DNA of 64,000 nt. Source: Sipunculus nudus (taxonomy: Eukaryota; Annelida; Sipuncula; Golfingiida; Sipunculidae). Under the pieces are notes generated by a model, which searched no databases, was not told the DNA's origin, and saw only the letters and a list, made by a program, of their open reading frames with translations. Shown here piece by piece: positions 1-10,395 of the stretch. The translations under genes and the position numbers were made by a program. Where the stretch lies: the NCBI GenBank assembly GCA_026874595.1, contig CM049311.1:77638453-77702452 (forward strand), read 5' to 3'. How positions within the stretch are numbered: position 1 is the first letter of the stretch; the number at the start of each line of letters is the position of its first letter.

Positions 1-31
<31 letters not shown>

Positions 32-113
32 TCAAAACAGGCGTCCTCGTTACACGCATCAGCCTGTAGCTGCACAATGTAGCATATGCCATTAAACACA
101 CGCACACACACAC

Positions 114-145
<32 letters not shown>

Positions 146-150
146 CATTG
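1..150. repeat. TA and CA/TA microsatellites
   Basis: A TA dinucleotide run fills the first 30 bases. A compound run (CA repeats, then CATA, then TA) occupies about 98-146. Low-complexity DNA with no gene content. Confidence 0.9.
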
Positions 151-2854
151 TCGATCTCTCCTGAAATATCCTTGAATTCCAATATGACTTATCCTGACTG
201 TTCTATACTGTCCTCTTGAACGGTTGTAGGACCATACCATACACACACAAGTCATCTCTAAGTGAAGATACTGTTGAGTGTCAGTGACAGTCTTCGTTCA
301 CATTCCTCTTCCTTAGTTTACTCATCTCTGGATCAATCTGCAAAAGTAATCTATTTGGTCGCTCTTTCGCGAATGGCACATAAACGTTTATTTGCGTAAT
401 TTCATAAGTTTGGTCTCCTTAATGCTCGTTCAAGCACATCCTGGTGAATATATCAGCCATACGCACCTCAGCTCCCATCTTGCAAAGCACATCATACTCA
501 CAATTGTGGAGGTTTACATCGTCCTCTTTGGTCATTTGGGAGCTGCTTTCGACCTCTTGTAAAGGACTACTACCGATTAATTATGATTTGATTTTATTCT
601 GACTATTTAAGAATAGGTATGACATTTTTCTAAACCATGATATTGAAAGGTTTTTAGTTGCAAAAAATTTCGTGTCATGCCTCTTGAAGCATATGCGTTA
701 ATTTTGGATGAATCAGTTACATTAAGCGCTATGATATTCCCTGTAACTGTTACTTATATCGCACTGAATAGTTTGGTTTCTCTGTGTGGGCAGAAGCGGA
801 TCCCCCCCCCTTTTCACCCGAAGGAACCTTTTTAAGGGGATTTAGACGTAATTTTGCGGCCTGGACCCCCCCTTTTCCAGACGTGATGACCTTTTTTTTA
901 GGATTTTTATTAGTCCTCCTAGGTTGGACCCCCCCCTTTTCCTAAATCCTGGATCCGCCCCTGGTGGGTTACACTATCTAATACGTATTCGTTTGCTCAA
1001 CGCTTGTTAAATCATAACTGAACTTTTTGTTTTTCGCATGAATTCAGTGATCTGACTTATCGAGTCTCTTAATGGAGCTGTTAGATCACAAAACGGTACG
1101 TATATAATTGCTGCAGGTATTCGATCATCCCAGGCATGCACTCTCCTGCTCCTTCCGGTTTTCTGATGGTTTCCACTGCTTAGATCAATTTGTAATCCTT
1201 CTGATGAAAGTATATGCCCGTTGAAAGGAAAAGCATATAATGTCACTTTCACTTTCTTTCTGTTTAGCATATCGTGTTTTCTTTATATCTCTGCAGTGTA
1301 AAATCTTCAGGGTTTTTGTCTCCTGGTTCTCTTTTTCATACACCAGAATTTAGTCATGCATGATCATCCCTCCTGTCAAATTCTCCAAGGTAACCTTAGG
1401 GGTCTATGAAACTGTAAACTCTTCTGGTGACTTGCGAAAATTCAAATGGCATACCAGGTGACTTTTACCTAATGGTTTGCTGATTATTTACATCAAATGG
1501 TGTGCTGACAGTCGTCGGGTAACTTGACTCATCATTTGATTTCACATGCCAAATTAGATTTTCGCATATGCTATACTGAACACTTTTGCATCTTTGAGAT
1601 CTCTCTACTGGCAAGTAAGTATGAATTATGTTGAGAGCCCTGTCGTGAGGTTTTGGATCTAGACACTGGCGGAAATTTCCTCTGTGCTTTAAACTCCTAC
1701 TATGAATAGTATCCGTTCTGTTAAGGTTGGTAATCTCGTCAGCTGGAGCCTGGCAAGTTAATGCTTTAGTTTCGCCTTTACTGCTTAATATTATGACATT
1801 GTTCCGTCTCGCAACTTCACAGGTCTACATGAGCACATGCCTGAGGATATGTTGTGTAGAATTTTAGTATCAGTTGTGGAAAATAAGGCAAAAATATTTG
1901 TGGATAAGGAAAACTTCAGTACTATCCTGTCCAAGCTTGTTCTCCTTGAACCACTAAAGCCTTATTTTAATTTAACTGATAATCAGATTGTTTTCTTAAC
2001 GCAAATGAAGCATTTGACAGAATCAGTTATAGCACTCTTTTTTTCTAACTTATTAGAAATGGCCCCGTTTCGAATTTTATATAATATATACTGGTTTTTC
2101 ACACCCATATGCTTATGTCAAAATGATGCTATCAATGTAAGATACCTGGCTTACAGTAAAATATTTTTTTTTTAATCCTGCTTCATGTTGTATTTCAGGT
2201 TGATCTGAATTCCAGAATGGACTGGAGATTTCCAAATTCCAATTCCAATTTGAATTATCAGCAGTCTAAACATTGATCGGGGCCTGGTGAAGAATACTCC
2301 TGATGTAGTATGTGCCCATAGAAAACACTATCTATTAATGTAAAATGACAGGTGTCAGTCGGGAGCGTTAAATAACGTGACGGCAGTACCAGGTAAAACT
2401 AGATCACAGCGATTAATCATTATAGGCACATAATATATTTTGCAAAAAGGCTCACAGCAGAGTGCTCACTAGAAACAAGAACATGTCTAGATCACTTATA
2501 AGGAATAAAAGAGTATTGTTGGGGATTTTTCTACTGTTTGTTGGCCGACACATGGATAAATTTGAAAATAGGTAAAATCATCGTCAGCGCGCTACACGTA
2601 TTTTGCTGCAAAACTAGAACTTCTTGCTCGTGGTAAAGGTTTATAACTAATTTTTACGTTTTAGGTTCGCCAAAAAAAATTGCCGATTAAAAAGTGGATT
2701 TATTCATATTTAATTTGGACGATATTACGAATTGAAATGTACACATGTTCTTGAGCGAATATAATTTTTTTAAAGATATCTATAATAAATAGAGACATAA
2801 AGAAAGAAAAAAAAAACACGAAATATTAACAGCGATATAGATAGACAAATACAG
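151..2854. other. Intergenic, no gene recognised
   Basis: AT-rich DNA on both strands. Two open frames exist: minus 1270-1007 (87 codons) and plus 1837-2175 (112 codons). Neither shows a recognisable domain, signal peptide or supporting splice structure, so I do not call them genes. The minus frame has mixed composition and could be a decayed mobile-element fragment, but I cannot name one. Confidence 0.5.
796..962. repeat. Small foldback element with GGATCC ends
   Basis: The left end (CAGAAGCGGATCC) and the reverse complement of the right end (CAGGGGCGGATCC) match at 11 of 13 positions. Between them lie three C-runs followed by TTTT, giving an internal triplicate of roughly 60 bp. This is the shape of a miniature inverted-repeat element; no coding capacity. 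Confidence 0.5.
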
Positions 2855-2855
2855 G

Positions 2856-2982
2856 CGCGGATCCAGGATTTTTTGCAAGGGGAGGGGTTCAACGGGTGTC
2901 ATTGTGTGATTATTCCGATCAATTTACCTGTCTTGGTTTAAAATTGGTCTAAACTCCCCCTTCCCCCCGGATCCGCGCCTGC
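2856..2982. repeat. MITE-like element, CAGGCGCGGATCC ends
   Basis: About 127 bp bounded by CAGGCGCGGATCC on the left and its exact inverse GGATCCGCGCCTG on the right. A purine-rich left half and a C-rich right half could pair further. Same end motif as the element at 796-962, so the two are probably one non-autonomous family. Confidence 0.6.
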
Positions 2983-2984
2983 AT

Positions 2985-4137
2985 ATATGCTATACATGGA
3001 TGAAATTACAAAATATGATAAACTGTTTAAATCCATTATCAATAAGGCGTAGAACCACGTTTTCATGCCCGTTAGGTAATTACTTATCTGAGAAAGCCGC
3101 GATGTTAATCCTGGAGTTAAATCAATTCAACTTGCAATTATAACTGACTGATAGTAGTAAATAATGAAATGATAAAATGATAAATATGATATTTAATGTT
3201 GATTAAAGAATCATCTTTCAGTTTAAGCAACCATAGCGTAAATTGTGCTGTTTATTGTTTTACTTGTAATGGGTCGTCTAATGAGGTCTTTATGCTGGTA
3301 ACCAATGTCTTTGAAAGAGTATACACTATTTTGTAGCACAAGGATATAGTGACTGCAATATTTTTTATCAGAGCATCGCCCAACCTGTGGTAATATAAAT
3401 TAATTTAATTAATATAATCCTTATATGTTATTAGGACCCAAACACTCACCCACAGTCCCAGAATGTAACGTGGATTTGCTCTCACCATATGCATGTAACC
3501 GTACTGCATATCATGCCCTCGCATAATTTGAAATAAGTCATACGTAATTAATATTGTCAATTAGGAACGATTCATCATCCAGACATCACTAGTATTCCAG
3601 ACCTGTATATTAGGCATCTCGGAAAGTACTTTCGAATGGCACGTGTTTGTGGCCAATTCGGTATGGGCAACCTGGCAACGGGAGGGGGACTAGCAAACGC
3701 TGGTGAGATATTAAATAGGGGAATCATAACTCATAATTTCTCAAATTTCTTAATGATAACGATATTCAATTTACATTTCTCTAATATTTTCCCCAATATT
3801 TTTCAATTACATTTCTTATATTGAGAAAATTACGGATATAACATGTGGTACTAGCCTCACTGAATTGTCATGACCGCTAGCCCATTTTTTTAAAGATAAC
3901 ACTTAATTTTAATTATAAATATATAGAGCATAATCTTAAAGAGAAATTGGGTGGTACTCTGGGAGAGGGATATTGTCCGTTTTTTTTCAGAAGGGCGGGG
4001 GTGTTATCCAGAAATTTTCCTTGTATCGGGGTTGAGATGATTTCTATTGGTATACACCTTTTGATTGTCCCCTTCACATTTTCTTAGTATACAAGGCCCC
4101 TGGTCAGCTCATTCTTTATGTTCATGTACGAGTATAA
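2985..4137. other. Intergenic / 3' flank, no gene seen
   Basis: AT-rich DNA downstream of the minus-strand membrane-protein gene that ends at 4138. It probably holds that gene's 3' UTR, since TTTATT (AATAAA on the minus strand) occurs at about 3250, but no boundary can be fixed. Confidence 0.4.
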
Positions 4138-4448
4138 CTATGGCGGAAGAAGTTCTTGTCTACAAAATTCTCTCCATCTCAGCACCAAAGCAGTTTCTCT
4201 CGGAGAAAGTATTAACTGCGGACATTCCGACGACAGACTGACGGGGTTTTCATAGATCTGACCGCCGGGACCCTCGACCCTCGGGGCCTCGATTTGACAT
4301 ATATCACGTGGTTCTTCATACATACATTCAGAACAAAGTGCAGCCGGCTCGCCATCTGTCGGTCGAACTTCTTCCCGTGTGACATAGTTCCTCTGCTGAG
4401 CCACAGAGTGTGACATAGACCAGCCTCGAACAAACCTGGCCGTCATCT
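4138..4448 (-). CDS. Membrane protein exon 4: cytoplasmic tail
   Basis: The acceptor is CGTCAG, followed by AG that completes a Glu codon, then 102 open codons from ATGACG to TAG. It encodes the whole tail, residues 112-214, with Tyr133, Tyr155 and Tyr177 at an exact 22-residue spacing and several cysteines. The tail is rich in Glu and Pro around the tyrosines, typical of an intracellular docking region. Confidence 0.6.
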
Positions 4449-5105
4449 CTGACGGATCTGTTCGAGGATTAATGGCATTTTGTATTAGACATGCACATAA
4501 GATTCAGAAGTTAATCATGATGAATGACATAACTCGTTATAAAGTTAAGTATATAATTCCCATGAGTCAATGTCATTGTATTATGCTTGACAAAACGGTT
4601 TTTCAAAAAGCTTCGTTGCATTTTAAAATGAAATGTAATTTTAAAATGAAAATGCTATATATATAACCCAGTGTAACGAGTAATAAAAAATGCATCAGTA
4701 AGTCATGAAGACATATGAGCATAATCGCGGATCTTTATTTAGGTCCATTTATACATTATTTGTCTTTTGTGACGAAATTAAAATTTGATTTTCTAAAATA
4801 AAAAGCAAGTAATAATACGCAACACTACAGAAAACCAATTCTTCTTTTTCTTATTTTACTCACCCATATGGTCATTTTCTGCATATTCCTGTTTATAGAA
4901 GGTTACAGCCATTGTTGCAATAACGCCTAATAGTAGGAGTAATACAGTTCCTCCAAGCGAACTCGTGAATACGTACAGGCGTCTGTCTGTGTCGCCATCT
5001 GTAGTCAAATATATGACTGGTAATGCATAACATGGTTAAACATATCGTTATCATTATATTCTATTGATATTTTCGCTGACGTGATTTGCAGTATTTTCAG
5101 GTTCA

Positions 5106-5180
<75 letters not shown>

Positions 5181-5841
5181 TATAAAGAACCTTATTTGCA
5201 CTGTGCTCTGTCCGGATTAAAAGTACCCCTGCCAGGTCGATAGCGACATCTAATTATGTTTTCTACTTTAATGTGTAAAATAAAACGTGATCCTTTGCAC
5301 CGATAGACGTAACGAGTCCGGACGCTCAGTGCCAGTTTATATCACATACATTACGTAGGTCAGAAAATCGTAGCATCTTTAATGAATAATATGAAGGACG
5401 AAAGACCCATTCATTCATTAACTCAGAATATGAACAGTTAATTGATATTTACACAGACCTGAAGCTGCGGTGTATTCTACATATTGACTGCCATTGGAAT
5501 GTACTGTGCTGGTAAAGTTGCAGGTGTTGTGGTCTCTGCTGGTTGAATTTTGTCCGTAGATAAACTCGGCTGAAACACAGAACCATTAGTGATGAAAGGT
5601 GTACTCAAGTGTTGGTTATTCCTACCCAGTCTATACGAGTATGATATCTTATCGAGACTGGGAAACCTGCATACATGTATTTTTTGTACTCATGTAATCA
5701 TTGGCAGACATGTGAATGCATTTTATAACGAATTTCACCAAGACGTATTTAGGCTTAGGCATATTTCTTGGTTATTTATTTATGTGCACACACATACATA
5801 CACACATTCATATACATACATACATACTTACATATATACTA

Positions 5842-5903
<62 letters not shown>

Positions 5904-6290
5904 GACTCTAAAAGAAAAAGGGTCTTAAATGGCACATTCACGTTTCTTTTTTAAGCGTATCTCGAATGGAATACTTAGACCTGAACGAGTAACATATATA
6001 AAGTGATGGATCCCAAAATTGAATTTTGTCTGTAATTGGTTCTCACTGTGAGCAGTTTCAAGTTTAATTAATTCATTAATTTTAAGTATAAATGTTTATT
6101 GAATTCTATGATACAGTGCCCTTTTCTGCAAGGAATCGTGGTTTCACCGGTGAAGACTTTTGAGTTGCGGCAGTGAAAACAAACACAACGGAACTGACTT
6201 ACCCGAATCTTTTACACTCAGAAAAACAAAGACAGTTAACATCTTGATGGCAACAAAACGCGGTTTGTTTGACATACGACTCCTGTCCAT
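4138..6290 (-). CDS. Spliced gene: small single-pass type I membrane protein, unknown family
   Basis: Four minus-strand exons (6290-6203, 5569-5459, 4998-4864, 4448-4138) join with phases 1, 1 and 1 into 645 nt, exactly 214 codons plus TAG. Predicted order: signal peptide (basic start, hydrophobic [10 protein letters not shown] at residues 17-26, likely cleavage after KDSA); a 45-residue ectodomain with N-glycosylation sequons at N37, N47 and N55 and an N-X-C at N44; a transmembrane helix near residues 79-100, followed by a few charged residues; a tail of about 110 residues with tyrosines at 133 (YVTR), 155 (YEEP) and 177 (YENP). YxxP and YxN motifs are known SH2-binding contexts once phosphorylated, so signalling is a reasonable inference. 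Internal ATGs at residues 6 and 17 could also serve as starts. I recognise no family. The first exon could instead be one of several upstream exons of a larger receptor. Confidence 0.6.
4864..4998 (-). CDS. Membrane protein exon 3: transmembrane segment
   Basis: A 135-nt exon between an ACTACAG acceptor and a GTGAGT donor. It encodes [12 protein letters not shown], then a hydrophobic stretch [15 protein letters not shown], then [10 protein letters not shown]. This is an unambiguous single transmembrane helix with a charged inner flank. Phases 1 and 1 match the neighbouring exons. Confidence 0.65.
5109..5176. repeat. (TA)n microsatellite
   Basis: About 68 bp of uninterrupted TA dinucleotides, inside intron 2 of the membrane-protein gene. 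Confidence 0.95.
5459..5569 (-). CDS. Membrane protein exon 2: glycosylated ectodomain
   Basis: A 111-nt exon with acceptor TGTTTCAG and donor GTCTGT. It encodes 36 full codons rich in Asn, Ser and Thr, with sequons NST, NFT and NGS and one cysteine. It reads as a mucin-like stalk rather than a folded domain. Confidence 0.55.
5785..5902. repeat. Compound CA / CATA / TA microsatellite
   Basis: CA-rich, then CATA-rich, then pure TA. It lies in intron 1 of the membrane-protein gene and gives rise to a spurious plus-strand Tyr-Ile-rich open frame. Confidence 0.95.
6203..6290 (-). CDS. Membrane protein exon 1: signal peptide
   Basis: An ATG at 6290 opens [16 protein letters not shown] followed by the hydrophobic [10 protein letters not shown]. 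The exon ends GATTCGG before a strong GTAAGT donor. Its phase fits exon 2. The frame is open further upstream to 6389, so the exact start is uncertain; the signal-like segment is the argument for this exon. Confidence 0.45.
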
Positions 6291-9200
6291 ATTGTCCAAT
6301 ATGCTGCATATGACAAAAGTGTCCGAGGTTTCTGTTGCAACTCCGTATTTAGGTACACTGTGCGTGCGTGTTCCTGTATTGGCGATCAATTAATACGTAC
6401 AGCCGGACAAATAAAGTATATTCACGTGTGGATGACATGTTTCTGACGATAATCCCATCGGTAAATTAAAAATAAATGCTATAGTGTTCTGCAATCTATA
6501 TGAACTAAGTTTCACATGTATACAAGTGCGTGGCATTGATTTGTCCTTTCCAAATGAAACTGAAAACAAAATTTTGCCATTTTATCAGAATGACATATAA
6601 GGAATTCGACCCCGTGTTGGACGTTATGGTTATTAAACATTGCATTGATCAATGATTGTTAGCTGTTTCCGGTGAAATGGCAAAATCAACACTGCAGTGT
6701 AAATACGTGCGACATGATTTTAGAGACGGGCGTTCTTGTCTTTCTTGACCCCATGCATCCTGGCAGCATTATGTGGCTAATGACTATGTAATTGATAAGG
6801 CACAATCATACAGATGCTTACAACATGAATGGTGTCGGTAATTAACGTTGATGGTACTGCATACTAAATCACGACAACACAGGATTCAGGTTAACCGTGA
6901 ATACACGACTACCATTTTACGTGGGCTGATAGGGCCTACTTCATACATCTCGGCACAATCTCACACCAGAGGGAGACAACTGGGCCGCACCAGAATTTGG
7001 GGAAAAAAAACTAAGTTTGTCCAAAGTGGCGAAAGTCCTACCAGAATGAATCCCATAATCCATCTGCAGTCACCGTTCACGTATATTATCGAAAGATGAA
7101 CATCGGAGCTAAAACTTTCATTTTTCTTCATGCGATATTCTTCAGATTACCATTGTTTGTGCCTATCCATTAGGAAGGCGTAGGGTGATGGGGGTTTGGG
7201 GTTTGGAGTGGGGGGTGGGGGTGGGGAGGCTTAGACATAAGGTATTATTCAGGATTAAAAAAAAATGCTCTGTGTAATGATGAAGTGGGGATATATTTTC
7301 GAAGACTCATATATGCCCCTCTCCTTGCATGTATGAATGCGCTAGCTGTACCTTGCCCTCTAGAAACTCCTAGGCGTGTTAAGTAATATACGTTTTACCC
7401 CCTCTATTGTGGACGTCCAACCGTTCGAATGTGCTCATGAAAAACTTTAAATGGCATAAAGTGTAAGAAAAATATAAAGTGGTTCAAAGTTTCAGAATCA
7501 CCCTATTATTAAAGCGGCATTGGACCTTCAAGGTCAAAGTTCAAGGTAAAAGTTAAGCTTTTGAAGGAGATTTTTTTTTATGTTACAGTATCAGTTATAT
7601 TGGTCCCTTCAGAGGGCACGAAGGCTCCCCTGTGGGTGGCTTTCTGTTCGTGAGGGTTACAAATTAGTGATTTTTTGTGAGAGGGAATTAACGGGAAAAT
7701 GAAGCCTTCTTGAATAAGACCCATACCTGCACAAGTGACCAGTCATTTGTACAATAGAATCATTGAAATACCATTTGTTACCCAGAGCTTCAACATTTCA
7801 CAACCAGTTGCTGACTCAAGATCACATGTGAGTTTCCAAGTGAACAAAAACTGGACAAGACATAGATAGATGGTGTTTGATAAACTGAGTTTGAGAATAA
7901 AGGAAGCCAGAAGAGGCATTACTTTAAATTGCATTTGCACACAACAAACACACTTACGTTGGCAACAAGTGCGCCACTTCTTGTGTGAATGCAAATTATT
8001 TTAAAATACCACTGTACCTTCGAAATCCTGTTGGGTTTCCGTTAACAAGCAACTATAGACTAATTATAGATTCGTACTTCACAAAATATGTCTATTTTAT
8101 ATTGATCCCTACACACTATATAGAGGTAAAACAACCATTTAATTTGTCATGAAAGTTTCTTAACAACTTGCATGTTATACATGAACAACCCCAAACACAA
8201 TTACCCATACAGAGATTTTTTAAAGGAACCAAATGTTGGAATAATTTAAGCTGGTTTGTGTAGCTTCTGTGACTTTATTCATGAACATCTGCATCAGGGA
8301 TATAGCAGAAATTACAAAAGTCTGTGACAGACACAATGCAATCCCATAATATTGGTACTCTGAATGGATAGTACTGTGTAACAGCTTGTATATAGAACAG
8401 CAGTTTTACAAGTTTTATTTAAGTTATTCATTACACAGCAACAGTAATATCATTGATCATCATAAAACCATGACTTGTAATATTTTGTGATAATGTAATG
8501 GCTGAATGCCGGGTCTCACAACAGCTACATAAACCATTACACCACATAAAAATGTACTGTTCCACTGACTCTGGGAACAAAAACAATATGGTGCTGTGTG
8601 CTTTTTCTTTTTTTTAACCAGTCTAGACACAATACATGGACTTTTGCATGTGCCTATAAGAGACAAAATCAGCTTAAATTCTTGAAATGGTGTGCATGAT
8701 TAACACAACATTTGTTCAATTTTCACAACTTTAAATATTATTTAAGGCATTTGAGCCATACAACAAATAAACATTACAAAGGATCTGGATTTTATTGCAA
8801 AACAAAATACTGATCTATGAAAAAAGGGAATGTTGAATCCATAAAACAATATTATTTTTTTGCATGGTCTTACATCATAACCTGCATACAGAGTTTTGCA
8901 GGGTGTTGAAAGTAGTGCTAGCAAATGTTAACAGATCTGTGGATTTTAAAAAGTGTAATAAATGTATGAACCACATGGCTTTTGCCCTGGAGAACACCTC
9001 TTCTTCATGACAGTTGACAACAAAGTCTTCACAAATCAAAAATTTAAAACAAAGTGAAATGGATGAAATCTTAACAAAAACGGCAAATTATCGGGGTTAC
9101 AAATTTAACTATTTCCTCTTATATAACTGCTGATCATCTTTACATACTATCAAAGAACCAGTTCTTACACACACACATTGATCTGTAAATGTTAATACAA

Positions 9201-9313
9201 TTGGAGTTATACATATCCCCAAACTTTTCAGGAATAGTAAAAGTACCGCAAGGCTGTTATATACATTTGTGCTTTGCACTGCATTTTTTTGTCCAGTCCA
9301 CTTATTAACTTAT
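6291..9313. other. Intergenic region, likely including PAAF1 3' UTR
   Basis: No exon recognised. Contents worth noting: a G-rich run at about 7186-7230, a direct-repeat nuclear-receptor-like motif at 7531-7543, and from about 8230 upward unique sequence that probably belongs to the 3' UTR of PAAF1, which ends coding at 9514. The open frames in this stretch are short and unsupported. Confidence 0.4.
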
Positions 9314-9314
9314 T

Positions 9315-9320
9315 TTTATT
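9315..9320 (-). promoter_or_regulatory. Candidate polyadenylation signal of PAAF1
   Basis: AATAAA on the minus strand, about 195 nt past the PAAF1 stop codon. A second candidate at 8274-8279 would give a UTR of about 1.2 kb. The sequence cannot decide between them. Confidence 0.25.
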
Positions 9321-9513
9321 CATGGCTCAGCATAGTACAACATTCATCTGACCAAGTCCTTCAATCTGGTGACCACAAACTGTCTTTTGTTGGTCAGGCA
9401 GAGATATTTGCACTTATTGCCATCTCAAGAATGTATAAACCATTGACACCCTGGGCATTCAGGTGTAACCTACACTGTATAGTGATGAACAGTAGATTTT
9501 AACCTGTCCAGTA

Positions 9514-9674
9514 TTACAGGTTGGCTAACACATATTTTCTGATGGCTCCATCTCGACACGCAGTGTACAGGTGCTTCTTATCAGTGGAGATTTTATAGAC
9601 TGGGTCACAGTCTGGTCCTGTCAGTTCCAGGCTCGTCTCTAGTTCTTCGTTAATGTAAAAGCAAGACCCATCTC
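9514..9674 (-). CDS. PAAF1: PAAF1 exon 11 (C-terminus)
   Basis: Encodes DGSCFYINEELETSLELTGP, then DCDPVYKISTDKKHLYTACR, then DGAIRKYVLANL and TAA. It matches the human C-terminus (TGADCDPVYK, CCRDGLVRRYQLSDL) residue for residue in layout. Acceptor ACCTTCAG. Confidence 0.95.
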
Positions 9675-10273
9675 CTGAAGGTAAAGTAAATAAAACAGAA
9701 TGAGGAATGGTATATCTTAGAATAGAACAATGGGATAAATCACTTTAGATTTATTTTTTTATGGTAAGGAATTTACTGTTAAATATTAAGTTAACAATCA
9801 TCAAATATCATATATATATAAAATATATATATATATCTTGTCAGCAATATCAAATTATAAACATAACTTTTACATTTTATTCATATACATTACAGGGATA
9901 CAAAATATACTAGTAGTGTCATTTTATTGTGACCTCCAATGTCTCAAGCTGGGGTTAGGTAATAACCAATAGTGTTATAGTGTAGATGTATTCTACATCT
10001 TAGTTAACAGACCTATAACATGTGTTTGTTCGCTTTTACCTGCTGTGACAAACATTCCTTGCATGCAGGGTAGCATGGACAAAATGGCCGACCTCCCCTC
10101 ATGCCAGTGATGCACAGGTTCACTATACAAAAAATAAAATAGTAACATTAATATTAAAGACCACAAAGTGGAATTCATGAATCACATTAGCTTGTATCAA
10201 TACTTATGATTAATGACAATTATTTGAGAAAACAACAAATAATAGTTTGGATTTATACAACTGTTTCTTTAAT

Positions 10274-10313
<40 letters not shown>

Positions 10314-10320
10314 TTATATA

Positions 10321-10395
<75 letters not shown>

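Noticed and set aside
1837-2175. 112-codon plus-strand frame
   Set aside because: No recognisable domain, no supporting splice sites, and AT-rich poly-Phe/Ile C-terminus typical of a chance frame.
4212-4433. Second minus-strand frame overlapping the membrane-protein tail
   Set aside because: It is a shadow: the other frame joins three upstream exons in phase and this one does not.
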